A stretch of 64,000 bases of DNA from Clonostachys chloroleuca (lineage: Eukaryota; Ascomycota; Sordariomycetes; Hypocreales; Bionectriaceae), in the NCBI GenBank assembly GCA_037952775.1, contig JBANAY010000003.1, positions 2,232,001 through 2,296,000 on the forward strand, written 5' to 3'. Made by a program: the position numbers and the translations under genes. The notes below the pieces were generated by a model. That model saw nothing but the letters and a program-made list of their open reading frames with translations. It made no database searches and was not told the DNA's origin. Positions 10,191 to 21,049 of this stretch are shown here, piece by piece (within the stretch, counting starts at the first letter, position 1; each line of letters opens with the position of its first letter).

Positions 10191-12906
10191 TTTGATATTA
10201 GCGTTGGGGAGTTGTTGATCTGGAGATCGAATTGAACGAATGTAATATCTAGCGATCGTGGAAACGAGACTGCAGGACTGGGTTGAATGCGTGAGTGAGG
10301 AACAGAAGAAGGGGGCCACTTAGCCAGGGAGGAGCTTCTTTATACCTGCTTGATGCAGCTGGATCTATTGAAGAGCGGCTTGACGGCTTGGGCTGCGGGA
10401 TAACCCAATATCGACCAGGGCCAGGGAGGATAGCTCACATCCAACTTACAACTAGCTTAGCGAGGATGGCCACTAGGAACCCAAGTTCCAAATGAAATTA
10501 GCCCAAAACAGAAACAAAGAGGCAGCTGTTAGCCAAGCGGGTAAGCAAGCTTCAAGGATAGAGTGCGAGCTCGGAGGCGGTACGCCGTAGGCAAGGGGGG
10601 TGTCCAGCTCCACCATCATCTCAAACTGTGGCGGCATTGGCGATTAATTACGGGTTGCAGGTTTAGAGGTTGTCCCACTCGGTAAACGTGAGTTCGTTCT
10701 AGTTCGAGTGGGACTCGAATTGCCTCAATCGGAAACGTGAAGCAAGTTCAGAGCTTAGGCGTAGGAGTAGGGAGATCGCGGGCTTGTAGGTGCATTGGTG
10801 TTGGCTCAGCTTACTGTCCAAACAAGTGAACTAGCATGCAGATCAATGTGAGAGTGCTCTCTCGCCGTGAATGTTCGTATCACATAATGAAGCAAGGTGA
10901 ATCCCCTTGAGCTGATCAAGCCGGACAAGATGAAGTGGGTATACTGAGTAACCTCGGCTGCGGCGCTATAGCTACCAGAGAGCTGCCTAGGTAGGTAGGT
11001 AGATACAAGGACATGACTGATAAACTTCCCATGGGCGTGTTTGTACGATCAAGTCCATAAGCATCATCGATTGTCTCAACATGCCTGGGATGGGATGGTT
11101 GGTAGAGCGGATCGGACCAACCAAACGATCTTCCTCTCGTGCCGGGCGGTTACGTCGGATAGCCTCATCCTTGTTTCTCCCTACGTAAAAGACAAGGCTT
11201 CCATGCTGAAGAGCAGTTGTGGCGGCCTTGGTGGTGGTGGTCAATGCTGGCAGTCATGTTGGTGGATCGTGGCAGTTGTTTGCTGATCCGGCTGGGAAAA
11301 AATTATCTGATCATCAGATACGATCGTGGGTGCTGATTGGCCACTGGCATCTTCAGCACTCAAGGGCCTGTTCCTGGGGCTAATGCAAGTGACTCACTCG
11401 AGCCATATGGGTGGACAGGCCTGTGGCAACTTCGATCCTGTTGCAGGGTTCGAATTCCAGTAGTCTGTTTTGCCAGCTCCATCTTGCTCCAATGCCCAGA
11501 CTCCAGACTCGGTTCGTTCGGTTACTCTCTGTTCTCCGGCCTCCACTCACTCCCTCAGCTCACCAGCTCTCTTCATAGTAGGCTCTGAGGCGGACTATCT
11601 AAGGGGGAGAGGCTGTGGTGGCGGCGGTGCTTCAAATCCATGGCTCGGCTTAGAGCAACAACACCGTCTCTTGATCACAGGAGCCTCGCAGATCACTCGA
11701 GACACACGACCACGAGCCTTCTTCACATGTGAACTGGACCCTCGCTCGCTTCCTCGTTCCCTTCGGCTGCCGACTTCCGGATCTAACTGCCCATATTAGC
11801 TCTATCCCTGCCAGGCTGACCTTATTTCATGCTCTTCAGTCCGTTCATGGGACCATGGCTCTCTACTCGCAAATTAGACACCAACGGCCAAGTGGGGGCC
11901 CTCCATCTGATAATTCACGCAACATAGCCAGCAGCAACCTCGATCTCTAGTAGCTTCATATACCAACCGTACTCCGTTCTCAATCCCTGTTAACCACCAT
12001 CGTTGCCAACCACACTGCTTAATTCCAAAGGCTCTTCCTAAAGACCTGCAGGATAAAATGACCAACACGGGATTTTGAGAAAACTCTGACTCTCGCCTTA
12101 GGCTGCTCAGCTCGCCATCCATGTCTAGCTTGTCTCGGTCTCCACCGAGCTGAAAACTGATCTTATCAATCAATACCAGGACCAACCAAGCCGGTTAGTT
12201 TGGCCGCTGTGCTTCTATTGAAGCTATTGCCACCATCCCCTGATTAGGAAGATGAAAACGGTGGTCGGCGAAAATTTTCTCTTTCACATCGGACGTAGGG
12301 ATTTCTCGAGAGCTAGCATCAATGGGTAAGTTGTTGAACAATGACTACCCATCATAACAATAGAATATCAATCTAAGAAGGGACAAATATGGCAATTGGG
12401 AAATCTGACAGCTACACCTAACCAGCTCAGGGAAGCAGAATGCTGCTGCTGCCCAGAGTCTAGGCTAATAGGGGTACTTCACTCCTCCCGCTTCCAAGCA
12501 AATGGCGTTTTGTCCAGGCTCAGGAGATTCCAATTCTAGTTAATAGGTGTGCAGGCTTGTTCGTTTCAGCCACGATCACCAACAGCATTTTACTCCCGGT
12601 GCACCCAGCAGATCCTCCTGGCAGCCAATGCAAGAATACGGGGCTCAATAAGCACAAGCTGCAAGTAGGCGTGGTAAACCTCGGAGCCAGGTTCTCACCC
12701 CTCAAGCATACTTGGGTGCCGTCATCAGGGGGTTAGGCCAGTGATTTCGGAATTTCAGCTATACCTCCCCGTTTTAGGGATGGGAGCCGTAATCTGAGGA
12801 TATCTTTTTCACTCGGCTCTATTTCGATTTATGCCCTAAATAGTTAATTCGAGAATATATTGTTGGCTCGCCTGGTGAATATGGAGGGTTCTTGCAAGTT
12901 CATCCT
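10191..12906. other. Long gene-free region upstream of the CFEM gene
   Basis: About 2.7 kb. It contains the CFEM promoter and a short run of AGGT tetranucleotide repeats near 10988-11002. Several short open frames occur on both strands, but none has recognisable domains, a plausible intron structure or coding-like composition. A B-box-like string near 11448 does not fold as a tRNA. I see no gene. Confidence 0.5.
10339..10344 (-). promoter_or_regulatory. TATA box of the CFEM gene
   Basis: TATAAA on the minus strand about 150 bases upstream of the CFEM start codon, consistent with a core promoter for a strongly expressed cell-wall gene. Motif and spacing only. Confidence 0.4.
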
Positions 12907-13929
12907 CTAATCCGCATTGGCCATCGGAAGCTCAGCATCCACAAGCCATGGAAGATGCAACGGATACTCGTCTTCCTTACTTCCTTTCATAGCTGCGTTT
13001 ATGAAAAGTGTTTTCCTCCCAAACATAATGGGATGGTCGTCGCCAGAACAGTGACTTGTCCGATAGCATCTTTCATTGTAAGCTGCTCTGGCCATTTCGG
13101 CCTTCTCCTCGATTATCTTTTCGTCGTCTTGCCTCAGTCTTCGAAGTCCATCCAGATGTTGCACTAGAAGGGAATGGTACTCGTCCACATCGGCCATGCG
13201 TGAGGGTCTTTTGCTCGCTGCGTCTCCCCTCCAGGTAACCAATTTAGCTCCCCATCCTTCATGCGAGTGCCCAAAACAATGTAATCTAGGCCGTATTCTA
13301 GCTACCGCTTCAAATAGATGTCGGCACCCGACTTCATCTCCCTGATAGTTAGCATCCAAGATTCCCTTTGGTGGACAGTGTGTCATGACCAGATCAGTCC
13401 CTTCTTCTATTTCATATTTGTGACCCTCTGATGGCTCGTATCTGAAACCCCATTCCAATAACGATGAGATGTAAGGGCTTGCGAATAGTTTGAGCGAGGC
13501 CCCGTTGCCTAGCTTGAAACTGTAAGTTCCTTCTTTCAGATAGAAAATTCCTGCCTCCCTCGCTTCTTCCATCAAGGCAATGGCGTCCCCTGTTCTGCCA
13601 TACTCCATCTCTCTCTCCTTTGGAGAAAGTAATCGGCGGGTTTTGATTTCCCCTCCGCGGAATAGCATTTCGTCGAGGGTGAAATCATGATTTCCGGGAA
13701 TGACCAGTTTCAAGGGCGAATTGATGCTTTTAAGGAGTGCCAATGATTTTCTGAATTCCGACATTTTCGAACGCTGGGTCAGATCGCCACAATGTAGCGC
13801 GACATCAGCATACTGCTTTGGCGCAGCGACATCGCATGCATGAGTATCTGATAGAATAAGGAATCGAGTTTTGATGGTATACCTAGTAGGTTTAATGAAT
13901 CGTATTGGAAAAGCTTTGGTGAGACTCAT
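12907..13929 (-). CDS. Calcineurin-like metallophosphoesterase
   Basis: Intronless, 340 residues; the first ATG is at 13929. All the signature blocks of the metallophosphoesterase fold are present in order: LSDTHACD (D-x-H), HCGDLTQ (G-D), PGNHD (G-N-H-D), THCPP and GHSHEG (G-H-x-H). These coordinate two metal ions and hydrolyse phosphoesters. The overall layout, about 300 residues with the first motif near residue 28, matches the MPPED1/2 (239AB)-like branch common in filamentous fungi. No signal peptide is evident, so it is probably cytosolic. The physiological substrate is unknown. The 60-residue C-terminal extension after the core contains a basic/acidic helix (DDEKIIEEKAEMARA). Confidence 0.93.
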   Translation of the reverse strand: MSLTKAFPIRFIKPTRYTIKTRFLILSDTHACDVAAPKQYADVALHCGDLTQRSKMSEFRKSLALLKSINSPLKLVIPGNHDFTLDEMLFRGGEIKTRRLLSPKEREMEYGRTGDAIALMEEAREAGIFYLKEGTYSFKLGNGASLKLFASPYISSLLEWGFRYEPSEGHKYEIEEGTDLVMTHCPPKGILDANYQGDEVGCRHLFEAVARIRPRLHCFGHSHEGWGAKLVTWRGDAASKRPSRMADVDEYHSLLVQHLDGLRRLRQDDEKIIEEKAEMARAAYNERCYRTSHCSGDDHPIMFGRKTLFINAAMKGSKEDEYPLHLPWLVDAELPMANAD

Positions 13930-14767
13930 TTCTGTCAAATTTGGACTGGGGAAATAATTGCTGTGCTAAGGTTAGGTTGGCAGATCTCTGCAATTATTTA
14001 CCCTCGCAAAATTTTATTCACACTCAGCTCCAACAACGCGTAGTATGACCAATCATTAATTGAGTTCTCACCACTTCGATGTCTCTGCAGTTTTAGTCCA
14101 ATAGTCGCTTTCGCTTTTGAACAAGGATAGCTTAATCTCTAGGACTTGAGAAAATATACTATAGTATAGGGTAGTGGCGAAGATTGAGGCTCGGCTATCA
14201 CCGGACATGTCGGAATATATTTATGGTGCCTTTGACTCTTTGTTGACCACATGTCTTGAACAAATGTTGATTTTAGAGCTTGCGAGTTGCTATATGCTCC
14301 GCCAGAACACCGTATGATTAGCTTCTGTGATGGCGGTTGGCCGGCAGAAGAAGTTAGGATGCTTTCAAAACCTGAAAGGGTTCATCAGAATATCTGGTTC
14401 AAATAGTAGGCCGGCGATAATAATTCGGTTGCGGTCTCTGATTTCATATATTATAATAAGACGGGCAGGCTGTGCTGACAGTTGACTGATCCTAGCACTA
14501 TATCTCCTACACTTTAGGAACAAGAATTATTGTCTATAAGTATAAGAAATCTGGTAGTATCCCTAACTACTCTTAGAAAGTTATATACAATGTTGAGCCT
14601 CGCTTTATTTACGTAGCTTTATTACGGAGATAAAACGATGATCTCTTAATTCCTTGGTACGCTTAGCAATTCGATAACGATAATATGGAATCAAAGATAT
14701 ATTGAAAATTCGAAACTTCAATGAGCTACGTAGAGAATAGTCAAGGTTGTTTCTATTTCCTGTTCTG
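13930..14767. other. AT-rich intergenic region
   Basis: About 840 bases upstream of the metallophosphoesterase and downstream of the F-box gene. It becomes markedly AT-rich from about 14400 (runs such as ATATTATAATAAG). No gene is visible. I considered a decayed transposon, but no terminal repeat or transposase fragment can be read. Confidence 0.5.
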
Positions 14768-16456
14768 TTATCCCTGAAACGAACCAGTATTCTTTGGATA
14801 CCATGGAACCTCGGCGGTCCCTCGCGTTTCGAAGTAATACTGGCGAGAATCTTGGGCGTGTATCCGAGAGGTCAAGTTACAGGCACGGGGTTCTCTCCCA
14901 TCTCCATATGCAATATCTCGTCCCAGGTCGTGAATTGCTCGTCTTTTGTCTTGAAAACCAATATCCAAGTGCACACCAGGTGCGTTGCAGATCAAGCGGA
15001 TTTGGCTCTCGTCAACCCCCTTTCCTGTAGCCCATCCGTTGAATAGCAAGCCTATATATCTTAGCTTTTTGAAGCGGCTGCCCTCTTCGACAGCACTGAT
15101 TAGATCTTCCACCTGAGATAATATCCCTAGACCACATGCACGAACTTTGAGATACTCTAGATTCTCAGGCAGACAATCAACAAGTCGAGGAGCTCCCTCA
15201 ACCTGTAGCGGCATTTGGCGAACTGCTGAGGCATGGTTCTCGGGCTTTGCACCAAGCATACCTGTTAGAGCTTGCATGCCCACTGTAAGATTCTTTAGTA
15301 CACGCATTTCGCGCAGTTTTGTCCCCATGTATAATCTCCCAGGGCGATCATGCCAATTCCACCCTTTATCCCAATCCTCTTCCAAATTAATATAGAGCTC
15401 CTCAAGTGCATCAGCATGAGGCAGGATAGCGTCTAGAATATCTCGAGGCATCACCAGGCCAGATATATGATAACCATGATGCGTAAATTCAAATTTCTTG
15501 AGTGCTTTGCAGCAACGCAGCATTTTCTTGAGCGCACCTGGCGTGAAGGCAGAGCAGTGCAGCGTAATTTCTTCAACTGGAGAAACTGAAGCACCCCTAC
15601 GCAGCAGATCTCCAAATCTTTCTTCCGCAGTCTCATTCCCGCGAGCCAGAATGCACTCGTAGAACCGGAGCCGGGGGAGCGCAAAGAGGTCTGGACCATC
15701 CATCTCGAATTCTGAGTAGCCGTCAATGTAATTAACGGTTTCAAGAAACACATCTTGAACATTTGACAGAGGAATAACCATGTCCGGATGATTGCCGTCG
15801 CCCCATTCAGACCCAGGTGTATGGATAGAGGTATTGATATCAACCAGGTTTTGTATGAGATTTAGCAGACGGGGGAAATGGCTTTTGTGTTTAGACATTT
15901 CAAACATGATTGTTCGGATATTCGGGCAAGCCAGCAAAATCAAGCTTATCTGGGCATCGGAAGTGCCCCTCTCAAGGTCCTTTACCCAGTGATTATACCA
16001 TCCCTTGGTATAATCAGATGGTAACTGCCCTAAGACCAATTCAATATGCTGACGATAGACGATAAGCTCCTCATCAGTGGGAATTCTTGGGTCCGGTTTC
16101 CCGTCTTCCGTATATTCTCTTCTTTCCTCACCACTCCCATTTGCAATCCGGCCAAAAATGACGGTGTTGACATGCTTGGCCAGCCAAGGCTTGGAAACAA
16201 GAATGTAGCGTAAGAACTGCCCGTTGCAGATCCGGGAACACGGTCCTTGGCCTTTAGAACTGTGTACTGTGTTTCGAAACACGCTCACAGAAATTGGGAG
16301 CGCCACCTCATAAAGCGTCTTGCATGTTCTTAGGACCGGTTGAATACTGGACCTGCCGAAGGAAGCAGCAAGGTGTGAAAAGATTTTGGCTTGAATCTCA
16401 GGTGGCAGGGTCAAGAGATTTGGGGGATTCGATTCGAGCGAGTTTAGTTGCTCCAT
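14768..16456 (-). CDS. F-box protein
   Basis: Intronless, 562 residues, ATG at 16456. An F-box-like motif occupies about residues 12-55 (LLTLPPEIQAKIFSHL, then RTCKTLYEVALPI), the segment that binds Skp1 in SCF ubiquitin ligases. The rest has irregular leucine-rich spacing (for example LRFYECILA, LKKFEFTHHGYHISG, LEELYINLEED, LKNLTVGMQAL) typical of the variable substrate-binding region in the large, fast-evolving fungal F-box families. The target is unknown. Two acidic DxGW/DRPGRLYMG-type stretches near residue 370 have no known meaning to me. The gene sits between AT-rich flanks, as accessory F-box genes often do. Confidence 0.85.
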   Translation of the reverse strand: MEQLNSLESNPPNLLTLPPEIQAKIFSHLAASFGRSSIQPVLRTCKTLYEVALPISVSVFRNTVHSSKGQGPCSRICNGQFLRYILVSKPWLAKHVNTVIFGRIANGSGEERREYTEDGKPDPRIPTDEELIVYRQHIELVLGQLPSDYTKGWYNHWVKDLERGTSDAQISLILLACPNIRTIMFEMSKHKSHFPRLLNLIQNLVDINTSIHTPGSEWGDGNHPDMVIPLSNVQDVFLETVNYIDGYSEFEMDGPDLFALPRLRFYECILARGNETAEERFGDLLRRGASVSPVEEITLHCSAFTPGALKKMLRCCKALKKFEFTHHGYHISGLVMPRDILDAILPHADALEELYINLEEDWDKGWNWHDRPGRLYMGTKLREMRVLKNLTVGMQALTGMLGAKPENHASAVRQMPLQVEGAPRLVDCLPENLEYLKVRACGLGILSQVEDLISAVEEGSRFKKLRYIGLLFNGWATGKGVDESQIRLICNAPGVHLDIGFQDKRRAIHDLGRDIAYGDGREPRACNLTSRIHAQDSRQYYFETRGTAEVPWYPKNTGSFQG

Positions 16457-17764
16457 TGGCGAGGGCTTCTTTTCTGTATTATATTTGTAATATCCGTATG
16501 ATCAACTAGACGAAACTTTGGCGGAAAGTTGAGTGCTGAGAGCCCGAGAGGAGAGGGTAGTGGGGTAGTAGAGAGGGTTGGTCAGCCAAGCTTTTTCCTT
16601 ATTGAATCAGCACGTGTTTCGCGTTTATAGGCAGGGTTTGCGGGTTGCCATAGTGGGTATGCCTTCGTGCAAGCCTGGTCGAACTCAGCCACAGTCGTAC
16701 AGCGAGAGTATCACATGACACATTTGTGAAACTTAATGCTCAAGTACACAACCTAGGACTTTGCACTATGCGGGAAGGGAATAGAGTTATTGAGTACCGC
16801 AACGGTTAGTGTATAAAATTAACCCTGCGTTGATTCTTCCTCGCGAATAACCTTAGCTGAGATCTAGGGTCTGCAGATAAACGGCAATTGAAGCAGAAGA
16901 CTTTTTGGATAGGACTTGATTTCTTTTTGAATTGTACGCTCAAAATAATACAATTACAACGAAAACATAGAATAGGAACCTAGCCTTTCCTGCCGCTGAT
17001 AAGTTAGGAATCAAGTTCATTAGTAACCTATTGAAGCCTAGCAACTGGCTTTAGGGATATAGTTCATATTCGAAAGTTGAGGGTTGCAATCTAACCTGTC
17101 TAAATACGTATGATATGTTTACAATGTTGATATGAAGAGAAAAATATGCAAGTCAACCTGGTTTATCATCTTCATGTAGTTGGACTTGTGATGGTGCGTT
17201 CGGCATTCATCACTGAAACTATCCGGGACAGGTGAAGATGGATCCAGTTTTTCTGTTCTGAAAGCTTAAGCTTCGCATTCAAAAGATTAGTATCAATGTT
17301 GACACTGTCAGATTGATCACTTGGCTGGTATGCTGAGGCGGACATCTAGCAAATGGAATGCAGTTCTTTTTTGCAACTGACCAGTCTCAGACAGTTCTGT
17401 GTGTCATGTGTCGGGATATTAGCTTCCATGGCTTATGGCTGGAATGCCAATTATATTGGGGGAACTTGGAGAACCAGTGATCAGCTTTCTTACTTTGAAG
17501 ATATCGCCTCACTAGCATTCTTTCTCCCTTTTTGCCTTTTTTTCAGCGCCCTCTGTCCAATCAGCCACAAGTGAGTAGTGTGAAGCGAAGCGGGACCGGC
17601 GGAAGGCAATGCCCGATGAGAATAAGAGATCGCATTCTTGTCCATCCTTAAGAAGCCCTTCCCCCGACGATCTTGCTTGACAACCTTGGCAAACAGTTTA
17701 TATCACTCATTCCATCTACATCTATTCTTATATCCTACGTGTCCACTTTTGACTCTCTGTCAAG
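16457..17764. other. Intergenic region upstream of the small secreted protein gene
   Basis: About 1.3 kb, AT-rich in the middle (16840-17350). A TATA-like TTTATATC lies just upstream of the next gene at about 17697-17704. I see no other feature; the short plus-strand frame at 17353-17574 has no recognisable content. Confidence 0.5.
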
Positions 17765-18193
17765 ATGAAATTCAGCATCACACTATCCATTGTCTCATTG
17801 GGGCTACTCGTGGCCGGCCAGCAAGGAGAGACCATCCATTGCGGCGGCAGACTTCCATCCTGCCCGTTAGACTACAAGTGCGTCCCAGACAGCCCAAAGT
17901 GCACCGACACTCGCAGCTGCGCTGGCCATTGTGAATTTCTCCGCAAATACAGCGACTGCGGTGGCAATCGCATCACGCCGAAGAACTGTCCCTCCGGCAG
18001 CAGATGCTCTCCTGATCCTCGAATTCCTGGCGCCGACTCCAACATGCCTGGCATCTGCATTCCCAACAACCAGCCCCAATGCCACGGGTTCATCGGCCTC
18101 TCGTGCCCCAGCGGACTCACTTGCTACGACGTCCCAGAAGATGGATGCGACCCTCAGAATGGTGGGGCAGACTGTATTGGAGTCTGCCTGTAG
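17765..18193 (+). CDS. Small secreted cysteine-rich protein (effector-like)
   Basis: Intronless, 142 residues. Residues 1-18 form a classical signal peptide (MKFSITLSIVSLGLLVAG). The mature part has about 18 cysteines in repeating spacings: CGG, CPLDYKC, CTDTRSCAGHC, CPSGSRC, CPSGLTC and CDPQNGGADCIGVC. The twice-occurring CPSGxxC motif suggests two related disulphide modules. From memory, a C-terminal GFxGLxCPSGLxCYD / DCxGxC layout recurs in uncharacterised secreted proteins of many filamentous ascomycetes; I know no assigned function. Small size, secretion and high cysteine content fit an apoplastic effector or antimicrobial protein, but that is inference. A TATA-like site lies about 65 bases upstream. 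Confidence 0.88.
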   Translation: MKFSITLSIVSLGLLVAGQQGETIHCGGRLPSCPLDYKCVPDSPKCTDTRSCAGHCEFLRKYSDCGGNRITPKNCPSGSRCSPDPRIPGADSNMPGICIPNNQPQCHGFIGLSCPSGLTCYDVPEDGCDPQNGGADCIGVCL

Positions 18194-19741
18194 AGGTCAG
18201 GACTACTCAAAAATTCAACTGGCATTGCTGAAATGATCTGGGCGATGAGCGGACACATCGCAAGACTGACATCTCACTAATCTGATATTTGGTGGCAATT
18301 TCATCATAATGTTGCGCTTTTCACCCAGTCAGTGGGCTAGATAGCGCGAAAAAGCAATTTAATAATGCAGTAATGCCTAAATATCATATCTTTGAAATTT
18401 TGAAGAAGTTTATTATACTTATGGACGGTTATCATCAACAGAAAGCTAGTAATTATAAAAAATACTGCGGCAACTTCAGATTATAAAGATATCGCTCGCT
18501 TGATAATTAGATGCAACTCGGTTCAAGTTAGACTGCTTGGTGATCCACCTTCAGGCAGTTTCTGCAAGAATTTGAGTTGTTTTCCCTTATCTTTTCTACG
18601 ACAGTTGCGAGGACCGAAGGAGAAGGAGTTGAGAACCTCCCTGATCTCATTCTCTTCGTAGGGGTCTCCAAGCCACATTTTAGGAGCAAACGAGAATAGA
18701 TCACCATCTTCTTTTCATTATGATACATATAATTGGTATTGCGATCAACTGGCACAATTTTCTGGTTTACGATATCAAGATATATATTTCTCCTAGAATG
18801 TATCGCTCTTCACGACCTTTTCTTATTTTCTCCCTTTCCCTTCTTGATATTTACCCTCTTTTCTATTTTAATTATTCTCTTTTTTTTTTGTTCTAGGCTG
18901 ATCATCATCGTTACTTGAAAATCTTATTATAATCTTCTGGTTGGAAGCTTTTAGGAGGTTTTTTAGAGTATCATGTTTGGCTAGCTACAAGTGAAGACTT
19001 CCACGATTGGCGCCTGACCTTTGAAGGTAGATAAGAGGGGTACCATGAAATTGGGAAGTTTTTTGGTATACGGCTCTAGATTAAAATAGAAAGGTCAACG
19101 AGGTCTGGGGTGAGGTTGGCAAGTGCCTATGAGGACTGGCCGGTGATACAACCCCAATCCGACAACCAACCTCTGCTAGAATTGCTACGAATAAACATAC
19201 AAGATCTATTGAAACTCGAACCGGAAACCATGATAAAGAGAACGGCCAGACATCGGAATCAGGCAATATACAGTTCATAAATTTGCAACCAATGAGAGCT
19301 TGGGCTTAGAAATAGCTATGGTAGCGGCTTGTGGGACACGACGAGGCACTGGGTTTGAAGGTTTAAGCTTAATATCAATGTCCATGTCAAGAAAAAATAC
19401 GTGATTACTAGGATAAATATTCAAGGCCTCGATTTGTGCAACTAGATTGGCACCCCGTCATATGAAGAATGGCATGAAATGAACTTTTGGCGACTCATTG
19501 TGTGGCTGTTGGTTGTTACCTGCAGGAAGGAGCCATTGAGGCGCTGCGCTCCGCTTATATATATCGTGTCTGCAAAATAAGCGTCCCAGATGGCAGAGAG
19601 CGCTCTAACACAACACAAAAAGGACACGGCACAAGTTCATGCCATCAGATCAGACCGGAGCAGATATCATCTCATCGCAGCATTCCGCCGACAACGACTC
19701 TTTGAGGCGGTCTGGTGCTGCCTATACAAACTCTGCCGCCC
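18194..19741. other. AT-rich intergenic region
   Basis: About 1.5 kb, AT-rich with poly-pyrimidine tracts (18800-18900) and a TATATATA element near 19556-19564 that could belong to the GH18 promoter. No gene is visible. Confidence 0.5.
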
Positions 19742-20767
19742 ATGCCTCCCATTCCGTCGGCGTCGCCCCTCCCCCGCCTCATCACATACTACCAGACACA
19801 CCACGACTCGGACGGCAACGCCATCTCGGTGCTGCCGCTCATCACCCAGCCCGGCATCTCGCTCACACACCTGATCCTCGCGGCCATCCACATAAACGAT
19901 GATCCCGCCGCGCTCACGCTGAACGACCACCACCCGTCGCACCCCCGGTTCCAGACCCTCTGGGCCGAGCTACGGGTGCTGCAGGCCTCGGGCATCAAGG
20001 TCATGGGCATGCTGGGCGGCGCCGCCCCGGGCAGCTATCAGCGCCTGGACGGCTCAGCCGAGCAGTTTGAGCGCTACTACACGCCCGTGCGCGACCTGAT
20101 CCGCGAGCACGCCCTGGACGGGCTGGATCTTGACGTCGAGGAGGAGACCAGCCTCGACGGCATCATCCGCCTCATCGACCGGCTGCGCAGCGACTTTGGC
20201 CCGGCGTTCATCATCACGCTGGCCCCCGTCGCCGCGGCCATGCTCGACTTCACCAAGAACCTCAGCGGCTTCGACTACGAGGCGCTCGAGGTGATGCGCG
20301 GCAAGGACATTGCCTGGTACAATACGCAGTTCTACTGCGGCTGGGGCGACTGCAGCAACCCGCTCATGTACAATATGATGCGGTACAAGGGCTGGCCGCC
20401 GGAGAAGCTGGTCATTGGGCTGGTGACCAACCCTGAGAATGGCAACGGCTTCGTCCCCTTTGAGATGCTCGGCGGGGTTCTGAACGTCCTCGGGGCGGCA
20501 CACGGCAAACAGTTTGGGGGCGTCATGGGCTGGGAGTATTTCAATAGCATGCCTGGAGGTCGCGAGCGGCCCTGGGAATGGGCTAAGTTCATGACGGGTT
20601 TACTTAGAGGTCACTCCTTGGAGCCTGAGAAGAAAGAGATAGAGCCTGAGAGGAAGGAGGAAAAGACAGAAGCTGTTATAGAAGTTGATGCGGATTCGCC
20701 CGATGGCGCTCCCCCACAGCTTCCCAAAGCATTCGAGTATCACTCTGAGGGACTCGAGGAAGATTAG
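19742..20767 (+). CDS. GH18 chitinase-like protein
   Basis: Intronless; I choose the ATG at 19742 (MPPIPSASPLPR), giving 341 residues. The GH18 catalytic motif DxxDxDxE is present as DGLDLDVEE (about residues 129-137), with the proton-donor Glu intact. It is preceded by a beta-strand/substrate-site block (IKVMGMLGGAAPGSY) and followed by YNTQFYCGWGD and GGVMGWEYFNSMPG, the usual later strands of the TIM barrel. The protein should hydrolyse chitin or chitooligosaccharides, or act as an endo-N-acetylglucosaminidase. Odd: no signal peptide, so an intracellular enzyme is indicated. The barrel is encoded by very GC-rich DNA, whereas the last 60 residues, an acidic Glu/Lys-rich tail, are in AT-richer sequence. 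Confidence 0.9.
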   Translation: MPPIPSASPLPRLITYYQTHHDSDGNAISVLPLITQPGISLTHLILAAIHINDDPAALTLNDHHPSHPRFQTLWAELRVLQASGIKVMGMLGGAAPGSYQRLDGSAEQFERYYTPVRDLIREHALDGLDLDVEEETSLDGIIRLIDRLRSDFGPAFIITLAPVAAAMLDFTKNLSGFDYEALEVMRGKDIAWYNTQFYCGWGDCSNPLMYNMMRYKGWPPEKLVIGLVTNPENGNGFVPFEMLGGVLNVLGAAHGKQFGGVMGWEYFNSMPGGRERPWEWAKFMTGLLRGHSLEPEKKEIEPERKEEKTEAVIEVDADSPDGAPPQLPKAFEYHSEGLEED

Positions 20768-21049
20768 AGTCGATCTACAATAGACTACCTAGAGAGCATG
20801 CAATGATGATTGACATGGTTGAAATTAATTTCCTCAACTTCTTGTCGCTTTTTCTTGCTCAATTCCCACCTGATGAAAGCTTGGCACTGATTGAGGCTAT
20901 GCACTCGGCTGAAGCTGAATCTGCCATCTCACCCCAATTTCAGCTCATGAATAATTCAATTCACATATGGCGACGCAATTCAGCAGCCAGCAGCCTTTTC
21001 TGCCTCCTGCCTCGCACCAAATGTTGAAATCATTCCGCTCGGATCAACC

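Noticed and set aside
11440..11475. GGTTCGAATTCC resembling a tRNA B box
   Set aside because: The flanking bases do not form a T stem and there is no acceptor or anticodon stem.
14400..14750. Possible degraded transposon in AT-rich DNA
   Set aside because: No terminal repeats, target duplication or transposase fragment could be read.
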